From the NCBI GenBank assembly GCA_040752115.1, contig JBFMFB010000001.1:140671-204670 (forward strand): a stretch of 64,000 bases of DNA, given 5' to 3'. Both the position numbers and the translations under genes were made by a program. Origin of the DNA: JBFMFB01 sp040752115 (GTDB lineage: Bacteria; Pseudomonadota; Gammaproteobacteria; Burkholderiales; Sulfuricellaceae). Below the pieces are notes generated by a model. It saw only the letters and a program-made list of their open reading frames with translations, searched no databases and had not been told where the DNA came from. How positions within the stretch are numbered: the first letter of the stretch is position 1; each line of letters starts with the position of its first letter. Below are positions 8,314 to 16,910 of the stretch, one piece after another.

Positions 8314-9632
8314 AGATCAGCATCATCGGCACCGGCTACGTCGGCCTGGTCACCGGCACCTGTCTGGCAGAGGTGGGCAACGACGTCATATGCCTCGACG
8401 TGGACGCCAACAAGATCGCCATCCTGAAGCGGGGCGGCATCCCCATCTACGAGCCGGGGCTGGAGGACATGGTGAAGCGCAACGTGGCGGCCGGCCGCCT
8501 GCGCTTCACCACAGATATCGAGGAAAGCGCTGCCCACGGCGCGATCCAGTTCATCGCGGTGGGCACCCCGCCCGACGAGGACGGCTCGGCCGACCTGCAG
8601 TACGTGGTGGCGGCGGCGCGCGGCATCGGCAAGCATATGAGCGACTATCGCGTGATCGTGGACAAATCCACGGTGCCGGTCGGCACCGCCGACAAGGTGC
8701 GCGCCGCGGTGCAGGAAGAGCTGGACAGACGCGGCGCGAAAATCCCATTCAGCGTCGTTTCCAATCCGGAATTCCTCAAGGAAGGCGCGGCGGTGGAGGA
8801 TTTCATGCGCCCCGACCGGATCGTGATCGGCACCGACGACGCTCGCGCCGTCGAGCTGATGCGCGCCCTGTACGCGCCGTTCCAGCGCAACCACGAGCGC
8901 ATCATCGCCATGGACATCAAGTCCGCCGAGCTCACCAAATACGCGGCCAACGCCATGCTGGCGACCCGCATTTCGTTCATGAACGAGCTCGCCAACCTGG
9001 CGGAAAAGCTCGGTGCGGACATCGAGCACGTGCGCCAGGGGATCGGCTCCGACCCGCGCATCGGCTACCACTTCCTCTATCCGGGCTGCGGCTACGGCGG
9101 CTCCTGCTTCCCCAAGGACGTGCAGGCGCTGCAGCGCACTGCCCGCGCAAGCGGCGTGGAGCTGCAGGTGCTGAAGGCGGTGGAAGAGGTCAACGACCGC
9201 CAGAAAGAAATCCTGCTCGACAAGATCACCGCCCGCTTCGGCGAGAATCTGGCCGGCCGCCGCTTCGCGCTGTGGGGGCTGGCATTCAAGCCGAACACCG
9301 ACGACATGCGCGAGGCGCCCAGCCGCGTGATCATGGAAGGGCTGTGGGCGCGCGGCGCCACCGTCGCCGCCTACGACCCGGCCGCGATGCATGAAACACG
9401 GCGCATCTACGGCGACGAACCCCGGCTGAAGCTGGTGGATTCCCCTATGGCCGCCCTCGAAGGCGCGGATGCCCTGGCCATCGTCACCGAATGGAAGGAA
9501 TTCCGCGCCCCGGATTTCGAGGCGATCCGGGAACAGCTCAAATCCCCCGTGATCTTCGACGGCCGCAATCTGTACGAACCGAAGATGGTGCGGGAAGCCG
9601 GGCTGGAATATTTGCCGATCGGCAGATTGTGA
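8310..9632 (+). CDS. ugd: UDP-glucose 6-dehydrogenase
   Basis: Oxidises UDP-glucose to UDP-glucuronate with NAD for surface polysaccharide. 440 residues from TTG 8310, which overlaps the pyrF stop by 4 nt and has GGAGAAATAAAT upstream. N-terminal Rossmann motif ISIIGTGYVGLVTGTCLAEV; VGTPPDEDGSADLQYV; SNPEFLKEG; and the catalytic cysteine in GYGGSCFPKDVQAL. The C-terminal domain (WGLAFKPNTDDMREAPS) is complete. Confidence 0.95.
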   Translation: MKISIIGTGYVGLVTGTCLAEVGNDVICLDVDANKIAILKRGGIPIYEPGLEDMVKRNVAAGRLRFTTDIEESAAHGAIQFIAVGTPPDEDGSADLQYVVAAARGIGKHMSDYRVIVDKSTVPVGTADKVRAAVQEELDRRGAKIPFSVVSNPEFLKEGAAVEDFMRPDRIVIGTDDARAVELMRALYAPFQRNHERIIAMDIKSAELTKYAANAMLATRISFMNELANLAEKLGADIEHVRQGIGSDPRIGYHFLYPGCGYGGSCFPKDVQALQRTARASGVELQVLKAVEEVNDRQKEILLDKITARFGENLAGRRFALWGLAFKPNTDDMREAPSRVIMEGLWARGATVAAYDPAAMHETRRIYGDEPRLKLVDSPMAALEGADALAIVTEWKEFRAPDFEAIREQLKSPVIFDGRNLYEPKMVREAGLEYLPIGRL

Positions 9633-9651
9633 TTTTTGTGAGGTGTGAGGC

Positions 9652-10578
9652 GTGAAGGGTGAGGAGTTAAGGAACGCGCGCGTTCTGGTGGTCGGCGATG
9701 TCATGCTGGACCGCTACTGGTTCGGCGACGTCAGCCGCATTTCGCCCGAAGCGCCGGTGCCGGTGGTGAAGATCGACCGCATCGAAGAGCGCCCCGGCGG
9801 CGCGGCCAACGTCGCGCGCAACGCCGCATCGCTGGGCGCGCGGGTATCGCTGCTGTCGGTCACCGGCACCGACGAGGCCGGCGGCCGAATTGCGGAGCTG
9901 GTGCGCGAAGAAGGCGTCGCCACCGTCATGCACCGCGATGAGACCGTCGCCACCACCATCAAGCTACGCGTCATCGGCCGCCAGCAGCAACTGCTGCGCA
10001 TCGATTTCGAAACCGCCCCCAGCCACGAAGTGCTGCTGTCCAAGCTGGCGGATTTCGAGACCATGCTGGCCGACACCGACGTCGTGATCATGTCCGATTA
10101 CGGCAAGGGCGGGCTCACCCATATCGAGCGCATGATCGAACTCGCCAACGCCGCCGGGAAGCCGGTGCTGGTCGATCCGAAAGGCGACGACTATGCGCGC
10201 TACCACAACGCCACCCTGCTCACCCCCAACCGCAGCGAATTCCGCGAAGTCGCCGGCAGGTGGAAAAGCGAGGAAGAGCTGGAAGCCAAAGCCCGGACGC
10301 TATGCCGGGAACTCAACCTCGACGCGCTGCTCGTCACCCGCAGCGAGGAAGGCATGAGCCTCTACCGGAAGCACGAAACGCTGCACGAGCCGGCGCAGGC
10401 GCGCGAAGTGTACGACGTCAGCGGCGCGGGCGACACCGTGATCGCCACCCTGGCCGTGATGCTGGCAGCCGGCGCCGACCTGCCGGAAGCGGTGCGCCTC
10501 GCCAACCGCGCCGCCGGCATCGTCGTCGGCAAGCTCGGCACGGCGGTGGTGCACCGGGAAGAATTGTTTGGCGGGTAA
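9652..10578 (+). CDS. hldE1: D-glycero-beta-D-manno-heptose-7-phosphate kinase (RfaE domain I)
   Basis: PfkB-family kinase for the LPS heptose precursor. 308 residues, equal to the kinase half of E. coli HldE; no cytidylyltransferase half follows, so domain II must be a separate gene outside the window, as in many betaproteobacteria. Motifs: VVGDVMLDRYWFGDVSRISP, ERPGGAANVARNAASLGA, LVDPKGDDYARYHNATLLTP split around the hinge, and the PfkB anion-hole DVSGAGDTVIA. GTG 9652 is used. The 19 nt before it are a GTGAGG-rich tract related to repeat D. hldD, next in the pathway, follows after repeat B2. Confidence 0.92.
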   Translation: MKGEELRNARVLVVGDVMLDRYWFGDVSRISPEAPVPVVKIDRIEERPGGAANVARNAASLGARVSLLSVTGTDEAGGRIAELVREEGVATVMHRDETVATTIKLRVIGRQQQLLRIDFETAPSHEVLLSKLADFETMLADTDVVIMSDYGKGGLTHIERMIELANAAGKPVLVDPKGDDYARYHNATLLTPNRSEFREVAGRWKSEEELEAKARTLCRELNLDALLVTRSEEGMSLYRKHETLHEPAQAREVYDVSGAGDTVIATLAVMLAAGADLPEAVRLANRAAGIVVGKLGTAVVHREELFGG

Positions 10579-10590
10579 GGGAAAAAAATA

Positions 10591-10691
10591 GACAGGATTA
10601 ACAGGATTGTTCAGGATTTCCAGGATTCGAGCTGCGGGTAAATTCGCCCCCCACCATCCTGTTAATCCTGCGAAATCCTGTTAATCCTGTC
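10591..10691. repeat. Repeat family B, copy 2
   Basis: Left arm GACAGGATTAACAGGATT, right arm ending TCCTGTTAATCCTGTC, about 100 bp in all. It occupies the hldE-hldD gap just upstream of a duplicated hldD start. Confidence 0.88.
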
Positions 10692-10712
10692 CATTAACAT
10701 CAAGGAACGACC

Positions 10713-10805
10713 ATGTATACCATCGTCACGGGAGCAGCCAGTTTTAGCTCCGGCATAACGCGCATTCGCGCATTAGCCTTCACTGAAACCGGCCGGGAAA
10801 TTTGA
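10713..10805 (+). CDS. 30-codon leader ORF copying the HldD N-terminus
   Basis: ATG 10713 has a good Shine-Dalgarno (CAAGGAACGACC). It encodes MYTIVTGAAS, a near copy of HldD's own MYIIVTGAAG, then about 20 residues read through repeat C1, and stops with TGA at 10803-10805, two nt before the hldD ATG. The real hldD start has no comparable ribosome site. Translation of the leader may therefore feed hldD by re-initiation. It probably arose by duplication around an inserted repeat and need not have a function as a peptide. Confidence 0.45.
   Translation: MYTIVTGAASFSSGITRIRALAFTETGREI
10741..10788. repeat. Repeat family C, copy 1, between two copies of the hldD start
   Basis: Sequence GTTTTAGCTCCGGCATAACG...GCGCATTAGCCTTCACTGAAA, matching copy 2 at 44.75 kb. 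It is bracketed by a 38-bp direct repeat (10709-10746 and 10804-10841, 33 identical positions, all five differences transitions) covering the start of hldD. Confidence 0.75.
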
Positions 10806-10807
10806 CC

Positions 10808-11800
10808 ATGTATATCATTGTTACGGGAGCGGCCGGTTTTATCGGCTCCAATCTGGTCAAGGCGCTCAACGAGCGCGGCGAGACCAACATCATCGCGGTG
10901 GACAATCTCAAGCGCGCGGACAAGTTCAGGAATCTGGTGGACTGCGAAATCGCCGACTACCTGGACAAGGAGGAATTCCTCGATCTCCTGCAGGACGGCG
11001 CATTCGATGAATCCGTCGCCGCCGTCCTGCACCAGGGCGCGTGCTCCGACACCATGGAAACCGACGGCCGCTACATGATGGAGAACAACTACCGCTACTC
11101 CATCGCCCTGCTCGACTTCTGCCAAAGCGAAGAAGTGCCGTTCCTCTATGCCTCCTCCGCCTCGGTCTACGGCGGTGGCACGGTGTTCCGCGAGTCGCGC
11201 GAATTCGAAGCGCCGCTCAACGTCTACGGCTATTCCAAGTTCCTGTTCGACCAGTACGTGCGCCGCATGTGGAACGAGCGCACCGGGCAAGTGGTCGGAT
11301 TCCGCTACTTCAACGTCTACGGCCCGCGCGAGCAGCACAAGGGGCGGATGGCATCGGTCGCTTTCCACTTCTTCAACCAGTACCGCGCCGAAGGCAAGGT
11401 CAAGCTGTTCGAGGGCTGCGACGGCTACGGCAACGGCGAGCAGCGGCGCGACTTCGTCTCGGTCGAAGACGTGGTCAGGGTCAACCTGCACTTTCTGGAT
11501 CACCCCGAACAATCCGGCATTTTCAACCTCGGCACCGGCGCGAGCCAGACTTTCAACGATGTCGCCGTGGCGACCGTCAACGCCTGCCGCAAGGCGAAGG
11601 GCGAGCCGCCCTCGACGCTCGACCAGCTGCGCGAACAGGGCGTGATCGAATACACCGCCTTCCCCGAGGCGCTGCGCGGCAAATACCAGAGCTTCACCCA
11701 GGCAGACGTCGCCACCCTGCGAAACGCCGGCTACGACGCGCCATTCCTCACCGTGGAGCAGGGCGTGGCGCGCTACGTGGAGCATTTGCTCAAGCAGTAG
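10808..11800 (+). CDS. hldD: ADP-L-glycero-D-manno-heptose 6-epimerase
   Basis: Makes the heptose donor for LPS inner core. 330 residues; extended SDR fold with VTGAAGFIGSNLVKAL, HQGACSDTMETDGRYM and YASSASVYGGG, the Y-x3-K pair in NVYGYSKFLFDQY, then RYFNVYGPREQHKGRMASV. ATG 10808 is the family start, but it lacks a visible Shine-Dalgarno. The duplicated upstream start at 10713 has one, so expression may depend on coupling to the 30-codon leader. Follows hldE1 with repeats B2 and C1 between. Confidence 0.95.
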   Translation: MYIIVTGAAGFIGSNLVKALNERGETNIIAVDNLKRADKFRNLVDCEIADYLDKEEFLDLLQDGAFDESVAAVLHQGACSDTMETDGRYMMENNYRYSIALLDFCQSEEVPFLYASSASVYGGGTVFRESREFEAPLNVYGYSKFLFDQYVRRMWNERTGQVVGFRYFNVYGPREQHKGRMASVAFHFFNQYRAEGKVKLFEGCDGYGNGEQRRDFVSVEDVVRVNLHFLDHPEQSGIFNLGTGASQTFNDVAVATVNACRKAKGEPPSTLDQLREQGVIEYTAFPEALRGKYQSFTQADVATLRNAGYDAPFLTVEQGVARYVEHLLKQ

Positions 11801-11872
11801 CCGGCAGTCAACCGCGCGGCTGCCGCGGCGTTATTGCTGTTGCAACACTTTTCAATCACCCGGAGATCCGTC

Positions 11873-12217
11873 ATGAAAAAACTGCTCGTTGCCCTGTTCG
11901 CCTGCTTCGCCCTCATCGGCGCCGCCTTTGCCGCCGACCCGGTCGATCTCAACACCGCCACCCAGGCCCAGCTCGAAACGGTAAAAGGCATCGGCCCGGC
12001 CAAGGCCAAAGCGATCATCGAATACCGCACCAAGAGCGGCCCGTTCAAGAGCGTGGACGATCTGGAAAAAGTAAGCGGCTTCGGCAAGAAAACCGTGGAC
12101 AGCGTCCGCTCCCAAGTGACCGTCGGCGGCGCGGCGAAGCCCGCGGATGCCAAGAAGGCGGACGAGAAGGGCGCCGCCAAGGGCGAAGCCAAAGACGCCA
12201 AGAAACCGGCCAAGTAA
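11873..12217 (+). CDS. ComEA-like helix-hairpin-helix protein, exported
   Basis: 114 residues: signal peptide (MKKLLVALFACFALIGAAFA, cleavage near AFA-AD), one ComEA-type (HhH)2 domain with VDLNTATQAQLETVKGIGPA and SVDDLEKVSGFGKKTVDSVR, then a 30-residue Lys/Ala-rich tail that looks disordered. The domain binds DNA without sequence specificity, and ComEA homologues act in periplasmic DNA uptake. No other competence genes are adjacent, so the role is open. ATG 11873 follows CGGAGATCCGTC. A strong terminator follows. Confidence 0.85.
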   Translation: MKKLLVALFACFALIGAAFAADPVDLNTATQAQLETVKGIGPAKAKAIIEYRTKSGPFKSVDDLEKVSGFGKKTVDSVRSQVTVGGAAKPADAKKADEKGAAKGEAKDAKKPAK

Positions 12218-12243
12218 TCAGCCGCCCTGCGATCCAACCCCTA

Positions 12244-12276
12244 AAGCCCCGCCGCCGCCATGGCCGCGGGGCTTTT
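12244..12276 (+). terminator. Rho-independent terminator
   Basis: AAAGCCCCGC (12243-12252) pairs with GCGGGGCTTTT (12266-12276) over a 13-nt loop; the T-run is short but the stem is strong. It closes the comEA-like gene. Confidence 0.8.
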
Positions 12277-12368
12277 GCATTCAGACAATCCGAAACATGC
12301 CATAATATTCCCGCATCGATTACCTCTGCTTTGTCGTATTTGGATCCACCGCGGCCGTTACAGCGCCT

Positions 12369-12390
12369 TCCCCCTTGATAAAGGGGGGGA
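12369..12390. repeat. Repeat family F, copy 1
   Basis: Small inverted repeat TCCCCCTTGATAAAGGGGGG. A second copy at 29834-29855 is in the opposite orientation. It lies upstream of the GGDEF gene. Confidence 0.7.
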
Positions 12391-12466
12391 ATACGATCAG
12401 CAACGGGATCAGGCAAAGCAGAATCACTTGATTGACCGGCTTCGTTTCTTGGTAAAGAGACTTTCA

Positions 12467-13465
12467 TTGACCCCCACTCCTTTCTCTTTGATTCCCCCTT
12501 GGCTGCACGAGCTCCGTTCGGTCGCGGTCGCGCTGCTGGACGGGGAGGGGCGGGTTCTGGAAGCCAATGCGGGCTTTTCGTTCACCCTCACGGAAGCGGC
12601 GGACGGCAATCATGCCGCGGCGCGCTTCGTCGAGCCTTCTTTCGCCCGCCTGCTGGAGATGCCGACCGACCAGAACCAGGTGGTGTACGACGGCGTGATC
12701 ACTCTTAGCATTGGCGAAGGAATCAGCCGTGCGCTTTCCGGCAAGATCTACCGCTTCAACCAGTTGCTGCTGCTGGCGGCGGAGCTCGACATCACGGCCT
12801 TCGAGCAACTGAGCCGCGACAACGAACAAGTGCGCCGCGAACTGGAAGAGACGAAACGCCAGTTGGCGCGCCGCAACGAAGCGCTGCAGAAAGCGGAGCA
12901 GGAAGCGGAGGAACTGAAGCACCGGGACAGCCTGACCAGGCTGGCCAACCTGAAGCAACTGGATATCCGGCTGGCGGAGGAAATCCAGCGCTGGGAACGC
13001 TACCGGCGCCCGCTGGCATTGGTTCTCCTGGACATCGACGATTTTGCCTCGATCAACGAGCAATACGGCCGCCGTGTGGGCGATGAAATGCTGCAGCATG
13101 TCGCCACCATCCTCAAGAATTCGCTGCGCTCCATCGACCTCGTCGCGCGCTACGGCGGCCAGGAATTCGCGATGCTGCTGCCCGAGACCAATGAAATGGG
13201 CGCGATGATCGTGGCAGAACGGATGCGCATGGACCTCGAAAGCATGCTGATTCTTCCTCTGCTGCGGCCGATCACCGCCAGCTTCGGAGTCGCCATGCTG
13301 CTGCCCGAGGAGAAGCACGAGAATTTTTACGCGCGGGTGGAGCGGGCGCTCAGGCACTCCAAGGAAAATGGCAAGAACTGCGTCACCATGGCGGGGGTCG
13401 TCGCCGAATGCGATCACATCTACCGCGGAGCGGAGGAGAACATGGAGGAAAGCGGGCATGTTTAA
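12467..13465 (+). CDS. GGDEF-domain protein with altered GGQEF motif
   Basis: About 332 residues. N-terminal about 90 residues look like a degenerate PAS-type sensor (VAVALLDGEGRVLEANAGFS); a coiled coil follows (LEETKRQLARRNEALQKAEQ), then a GGDEF domain from RDSLTRLANLKQLD to the C-terminus. The signature reads ARYGGQEFAMLLP: the third residue, Asp or Glu in active diguanylate cyclases, is Gln. The I-site RxxD is intact (RSID, five residues before GG), so c-di-GMP binding is plausible even if synthesis is not. The start is uncertain: TTG 12467 has AAAGAGA upstream, while the frame stays open back to an ATG at 12260 but then runs through a terminator and repeat F. Overlaps cysM by 8 nt. Confidence 0.78.
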   Translation: MTPTPFSLIPPWLHELRSVAVALLDGEGRVLEANAGFSFTLTEAADGNHAAARFVEPSFARLLEMPTDQNQVVYDGVITLSIGEGISRALSGKIYRFNQLLLLAAELDITAFEQLSRDNEQVRRELEETKRQLARRNEALQKAEQEAEELKHRDSLTRLANLKQLDIRLAEEIQRWERYRRPLALVLLDIDDFASINEQYGRRVGDEMLQHVATILKNSLRSIDLVARYGGQEFAMLLPETNEMGAMIVAERMRMDLESMLILPLLRPITASFGVAMLLPEEKHENFYARVERALRHSKENGKNCVTMAGVVAECDHIYRGAEENMEESGHV

Positions 13466-14345
13466 GACCATCGAGCAGTTCGTCGGCAACACGCCGCTGG
13501 TGAAGCTGAAGCGGCTTCCCGGCAACACCGGCAATACCGTCCTGGTCAAGCTGGAAGGCAACAACCCTGCCGGCTCGGTGAAAGACCGGCCGGCGCTTTC
13601 CATGGTCACGCGGGCGGAGGCTCGCGGCGAAATCAAGCCGGGCGACACCCTGATCGAGGCCACCAGCGGCAACACCGGCATTGCGCTGGCGATGGCGGCG
13701 GCGATGCGCGGCTACCGGATGGTGCTGGTGATGCCCGAGCACATGAGCATCGAGCGCCGCCAGATCATGCGCGCCTTCGGCGCGGAAATCGTGCTCACCC
13801 CCCGAACCGGCGGCATGGAAGCGGCGATCGACACCGCCCGGCGGATGCGGGACGAAGGCAAGGGCGTGATCCTCGACCAGTTCTCCAATCCCGACAATCC
13901 CCAGGCCCATTACGAGGGCACCGCGCCGGAAATATGGCGCGACACCGGCGGCAGAATCACCCATTTCGTCAGCAGCATGGGCACCACCGGCACCATCATG
14001 GGCTGCTCGCGCTACCTCAAGGAACAGAACCCGGCAGTGCAGATCGTCGGCGTGCAGCCGGTCGAGGGCTCGCAGATCCCAGGCATCCGCAAGTGGCCGC
14101 CGGAATATCTGCCGAAAATCTGCGACTTCAGGCGCATCGACCGGATCCTCGAAGTCACCCAACAGGAAGCGGAAGAAACCACCCGCCGCCTGGCAGCGAA
14201 GGAAGGCATCTTCGCCGGCATCTCCTCCGGCGGCGCGCTGGCGGCAGCGCTGCGCCTTTCAACCGAAGTCGAGAACGCAGTCATCGTCTCCATCGTGTGC
14301 GACCGCGGCGACCGCTATCTATCCACGGGCGTGTTCCCTGCGTGA
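13458..14345 (+). CDS. cysM: Cysteine synthase B
   Basis: PLP enzyme making cysteine from O-acetylserine with sulfide, or S-sulfocysteine with thiosulfate. 295 residues; GNTPLVKLKRL, the PLP lysine in NNPAGSVKDRPAL, EATSGNTGIALAMAAAMRGY, and GTTGTIMGCSRYLKE. The shorter CysM-type C-terminus (FAGISSGGALAAAL...IVSIVCDRGDRYLSTGVF) supports CysM over CysK. Start overlaps the GGDEF gene by 8 nt, so the two are co-transcribed. Thiosulfate use fits a sulfur-oxidising host. Confidence 0.93.
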   Translation: MFKTIEQFVGNTPLVKLKRLPGNTGNTVLVKLEGNNPAGSVKDRPALSMVTRAEARGEIKPGDTLIEATSGNTGIALAMAAAMRGYRMVLVMPEHMSIERRQIMRAFGAEIVLTPRTGGMEAAIDTARRMRDEGKGVILDQFSNPDNPQAHYEGTAPEIWRDTGGRITHFVSSMGTTGTIMGCSRYLKEQNPAVQIVGVQPVEGSQIPGIRKWPPEYLPKICDFRRIDRILEVTQQEAEETTRRLAAKEGIFAGISSGGALAAALRLSTEVENAVIVSIVCDRGDRYLSTGVFPA

Positions 14346-14414
14346 CCGATTCGCCGTCAGCCTGAATTCGGCAGCCAACCACCGACGGACGCCGATAAAC
14401 CCTAACGAAGTTCA

Positions 14415-14542
14415 GCCACGAATTTGCACGAATGCTCACGAATATTCCGCGGGTTACAGCAACCCTCCCGATCACCGGAAGACGCGCATATTTTTGACAA
14501 AGGGTTTGTTTCTATTCGTGTAAATTCGTGTTCATTCGTGGC
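14415..14542. repeat. Repeat family A, copy 3
   Basis: Arms GCCACGAATTTGCACGAAT and ATTCGTGTTCATTCGTGGC around about 80 nt of core. Its right arm contains GTG 14538, the likely start codon of the ydbH-like gene. Confidence 0.85.
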
Positions 14543-16538
14543 TAACAAAGCGCTTACCCGCACGGGCTGGCTGCTGCTGTGCGCCCTCCTCCTCTGCCTG
14601 CCGGCCTCCGCCGCGCAGACTCTGCGCCTGTCCATCGACGATATCGCCAGCCCCGCGTTTCATGCCCGGAACATTTCCGCCAGCCTGGCCGGGCCGGAGC
14701 TGTCGCGCTTCGAAGCGCGCATCGGCGAGCTGGCGCTCCATGGCAAGAGCTGGCGCAACGTGCGCCTGCAATGCGCCGAGGTGCTGCTGGCGGGCTCCGA
14801 AATCCGCTGCGCGCGGGGCACGTTGCAAGCCGGGGAAACCTGGCCGGTCAGCTTCCGCTACGCCGGCGCGGACAAGCGGCTGGAGCTGGCGCTTGCCCCT
14901 TCCCCCGGCGAAACTTGGCGGATTGCGGCGCACTGGGGCAACCCTTCCTGGAACATGCGGATCGACATCGCCAACGGCAAGGCGGCGCGGCTTGCGCCCT
15001 GGCTGCCGGAAAACCTGCCGCGGCCCGGCGGGGGAACGGTCAGCGGCCGGGCAATACTCTCCGGCGCGTCCGGGAAAATGGAGGAAGCGAGCGCCGACTT
15101 GCGGCTGGACAACATCTCCTTCAGCGATGCCGCCGGGTTGCACGCGGGGGAAAAGGTGGGCGGCAGCCTCGAGCTTGCGGCGTCGAAGCGCGGAGAAACC
15201 TGGCAGTGGCGCGTCAGCGCGGACTGGCGTGAGGGCGAGATATTCTGGCAACCGCTGTATTTCGCCCGCGGCGGCCATCGCCTGGCAGCGGAAGGAAGCT
15301 ACGGCGCAGGCGCGCTGCGCGTCGGCCGGGGCGAGCTGAGCCTGGCCGAAGTGGGCGCGGCACGAATCTCGGGCATCTGGGACACCGCCGCCGGGCGCCT
15401 CCTGGACTTCGACCTGCACGGCACGAACCTCGATTTGACCGGCCTGTACCGCACCCTGCTCAAGCCGTTCCTGGAAAACACCGCCTTCGCCAAGGTGCAG
15501 GCGCAAGGCCGGGCGGATATGGACTGGCGCTACCGCGGCGGGGCGACGACAGAATTCGACCTGAGCCTGCATAACGCCTCTTTCGAGGATGAAGAGCGGC
15601 GCTTCGCCCTGCGCGGGGTAAGCGGCCGCATCCCTTGGGCGGCGGATGGGGAGCGGCAGGCCGATCTCCGCATCCAGGGCGGCGAGATGCTGCGCATCCC
15701 CCTGGGCGAGACGCGCATTCCGCTCGCCATGCGCGGCTGGCAGTTCAGCCTGCCCGAGCTCGCGGTGCCGGTGCTGGGCGGTGCGCTGCGAATCGAGGAT
15801 TTCCAGGCCGGGAAACAGCCGGACGGCTGGCGCTGGCAGTTTAGCGGGGGATTGTCGCCGGTTTCGATGGAGCGGCTGACCGAGGCGCTCGGGCTGCCCT
15901 CGATGCACGGCACGCTGTCCGGGGTGATTCCCAAGGTCGGCTACGACGGCCACGCGCTCAGGATGGACGGGGCGCTGCTGGTCAAAGTATTCGACGGCAC
16001 GGTGGTGGTCAAGGATCTCGCCATCCTCGATGCACTGGGGCGCGCCCCCAGGCTGCACGCCAACCTGGACATGCGCAATCTGGACCTCGACCTGCTCACC
16101 CGCACCTTCTCCTTCGGCAGCATGCAGGGACGCATCGACATACGGGCGGACAACCTGGAACTGGCCAACTGGCAGCCGGTCAAATTCGACGCCGAAATCC
16201 GCAGCAGCCCGGGCGACTATCCACGCAAGATTTCGCAGCGCGCCGTGCAGAACATCTCCTCCCTGGGCGGCGCGGGGGCCGGCGCGGCGATCTCGCGCAG
16301 CTTCCTGCGCTTTTTCGAGCAGTTCGGCTACGACAAGATCGGGCTTTCGTGCCGGCTGAGAAACGAAGTCTGCCTGATGGACGGCATCGAACCCACCCAG
16401 TACGGCTACACCATCGTCAAGGGCGGCGGCATACCGGCCATCAGCGTAATCGGGTACAATCGCGAGGTTAGCTGGAACGAGCTGCTGGAGCGGCTGAAAC
16501 GCATCACCCAGGCCAACGTGAAGCCGGTTGTGCAGTAA
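14538..16538 (+). CDS. ydbH: YdbH-like AsmA-superfamily intermembrane transport protein
   Basis: 666 residues from GTG 14538: signal/anchor (GWLLLCALLLCLPASAA), then a long all-beta body with repeated AsmA-like strands and the conserved C-terminal part (ANLDMRNLDLDLLTRTFSFG, MQGRIDIRADNLELANWQPV, RAVQNISSLGGAG). YdbH of E. coli bridges inner and outer membrane with the lipoprotein YnbE to move phospholipid. The same trio is here: YnbE-like and YdbL-like genes follow directly. The length is shorter than E. coli YdbH (about 880). The start codon lies inside repeat A3 and has no Shine-Dalgarno; an ATG at 14424 is upstream but inside the same repeat. Confidence 0.82.
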   Translation: MANKALTRTGWLLLCALLLCLPASAAQTLRLSIDDIASPAFHARNISASLAGPELSRFEARIGELALHGKSWRNVRLQCAEVLLAGSEIRCARGTLQAGETWPVSFRYAGADKRLELALAPSPGETWRIAAHWGNPSWNMRIDIANGKAARLAPWLPENLPRPGGGTVSGRAILSGASGKMEEASADLRLDNISFSDAAGLHAGEKVGGSLELAASKRGETWQWRVSADWREGEIFWQPLYFARGGHRLAAEGSYGAGALRVGRGELSLAEVGAARISGIWDTAAGRLLDFDLHGTNLDLTGLYRTLLKPFLENTAFAKVQAQGRADMDWRYRGGATTEFDLSLHNASFEDEERRFALRGVSGRIPWAADGERQADLRIQGGEMLRIPLGETRIPLAMRGWQFSLPELAVPVLGGALRIEDFQAGKQPDGWRWQFSGGLSPVSMERLTEALGLPSMHGTLSGVIPKVGYDGHALRMDGALLVKVFDGTVVVKDLAILDALGRAPRLHANLDMRNLDLDLLTRTFSFGSMQGRIDIRADNLELANWQPVKFDAEIRSSPGDYPRKISQRAVQNISSLGGAGAGAAISRSFLRFFEQFGYDKIGLSCRLRNEVCLMDGIEPTQYGYTIVKGGGIPAISVIGYNREVSWNELLERLKRITQANVKPVVQ

Positions 16539-16547
16539 TGTTTTTTT

Positions 16548-16686
16548 GCCACGAATGACACGAATTTACACGAATGGTATTTCTCGCGTTCATCCGGCTG
16601 CTGTGCATCCTTTCGCGAGGACTGCTCAACCGGTTAGGAGCGCAAATCGGCACGGATAATTCGTGAACATTCGTGTCATTCGTGGC
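16548..16686. repeat. Repeat family A, copy 4
   Basis: GCCACGAATGACACGAATTT left arm, ATTCGTGTCATTCGTGGC right arm, about 95-nt core. It starts 9 nt after ydbH and ends 23 nt before ynbE, so it interrupts the operon without breaking a gene. Confidence 0.87.
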
Positions 16687-16709
16687 AAAAAAACCCCAAA
16701 AGGAATGCT

Positions 16710-16910
16710 ATGACAAACATCTCTTTCCGTGCCTGGCCCGCGCTGCTGCCGGCCGCCCTGCTCGCCTCCTGCGTCACCATCAACATCTACTTCCCGGCCG
16801 CAGCGGCGGAAAAGGCTGCCGACAAGATCATCGAGGAAGTCTGGCAACTGCAGAAGCAGGACAAGCCCGCCCAACCCGCGCAACCTCGCAACCAGGGAGA
16901 AACCAAATGA
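16710..16910 (+). CDS. ynbE: YnbE-like outer-membrane lipoprotein
   Basis: 66 residues with a lipoprotein signal (ALLPAALLASC, lipobox LLAS-C about residue 21), then CVTINIYFPAAAAEKAADK, the conserved core of small proteobacterial lipoproteins found next to DUF1318 genes, and a Pro/Gln tail. In E. coli YnbE partners YdbH across the periplasm. ATG 16710 follows AAAAGGAATGCT. Its stop overlaps the ydbL start (ATGA). Confidence 0.8.
   Translation: MTNISFRAWPALLPAALLASCVTINIYFPAAAAEKAADKIIEEVWQLQKQDKPAQPAQPRNQGETK

Noticed and set aside
12260..12466. Extended N-terminus of the GGDEF protein from ATG 12260
   Set aside because: Would run through a terminator and a CCCCCTTGATAAAGGGGG repeat; no domain in that part.
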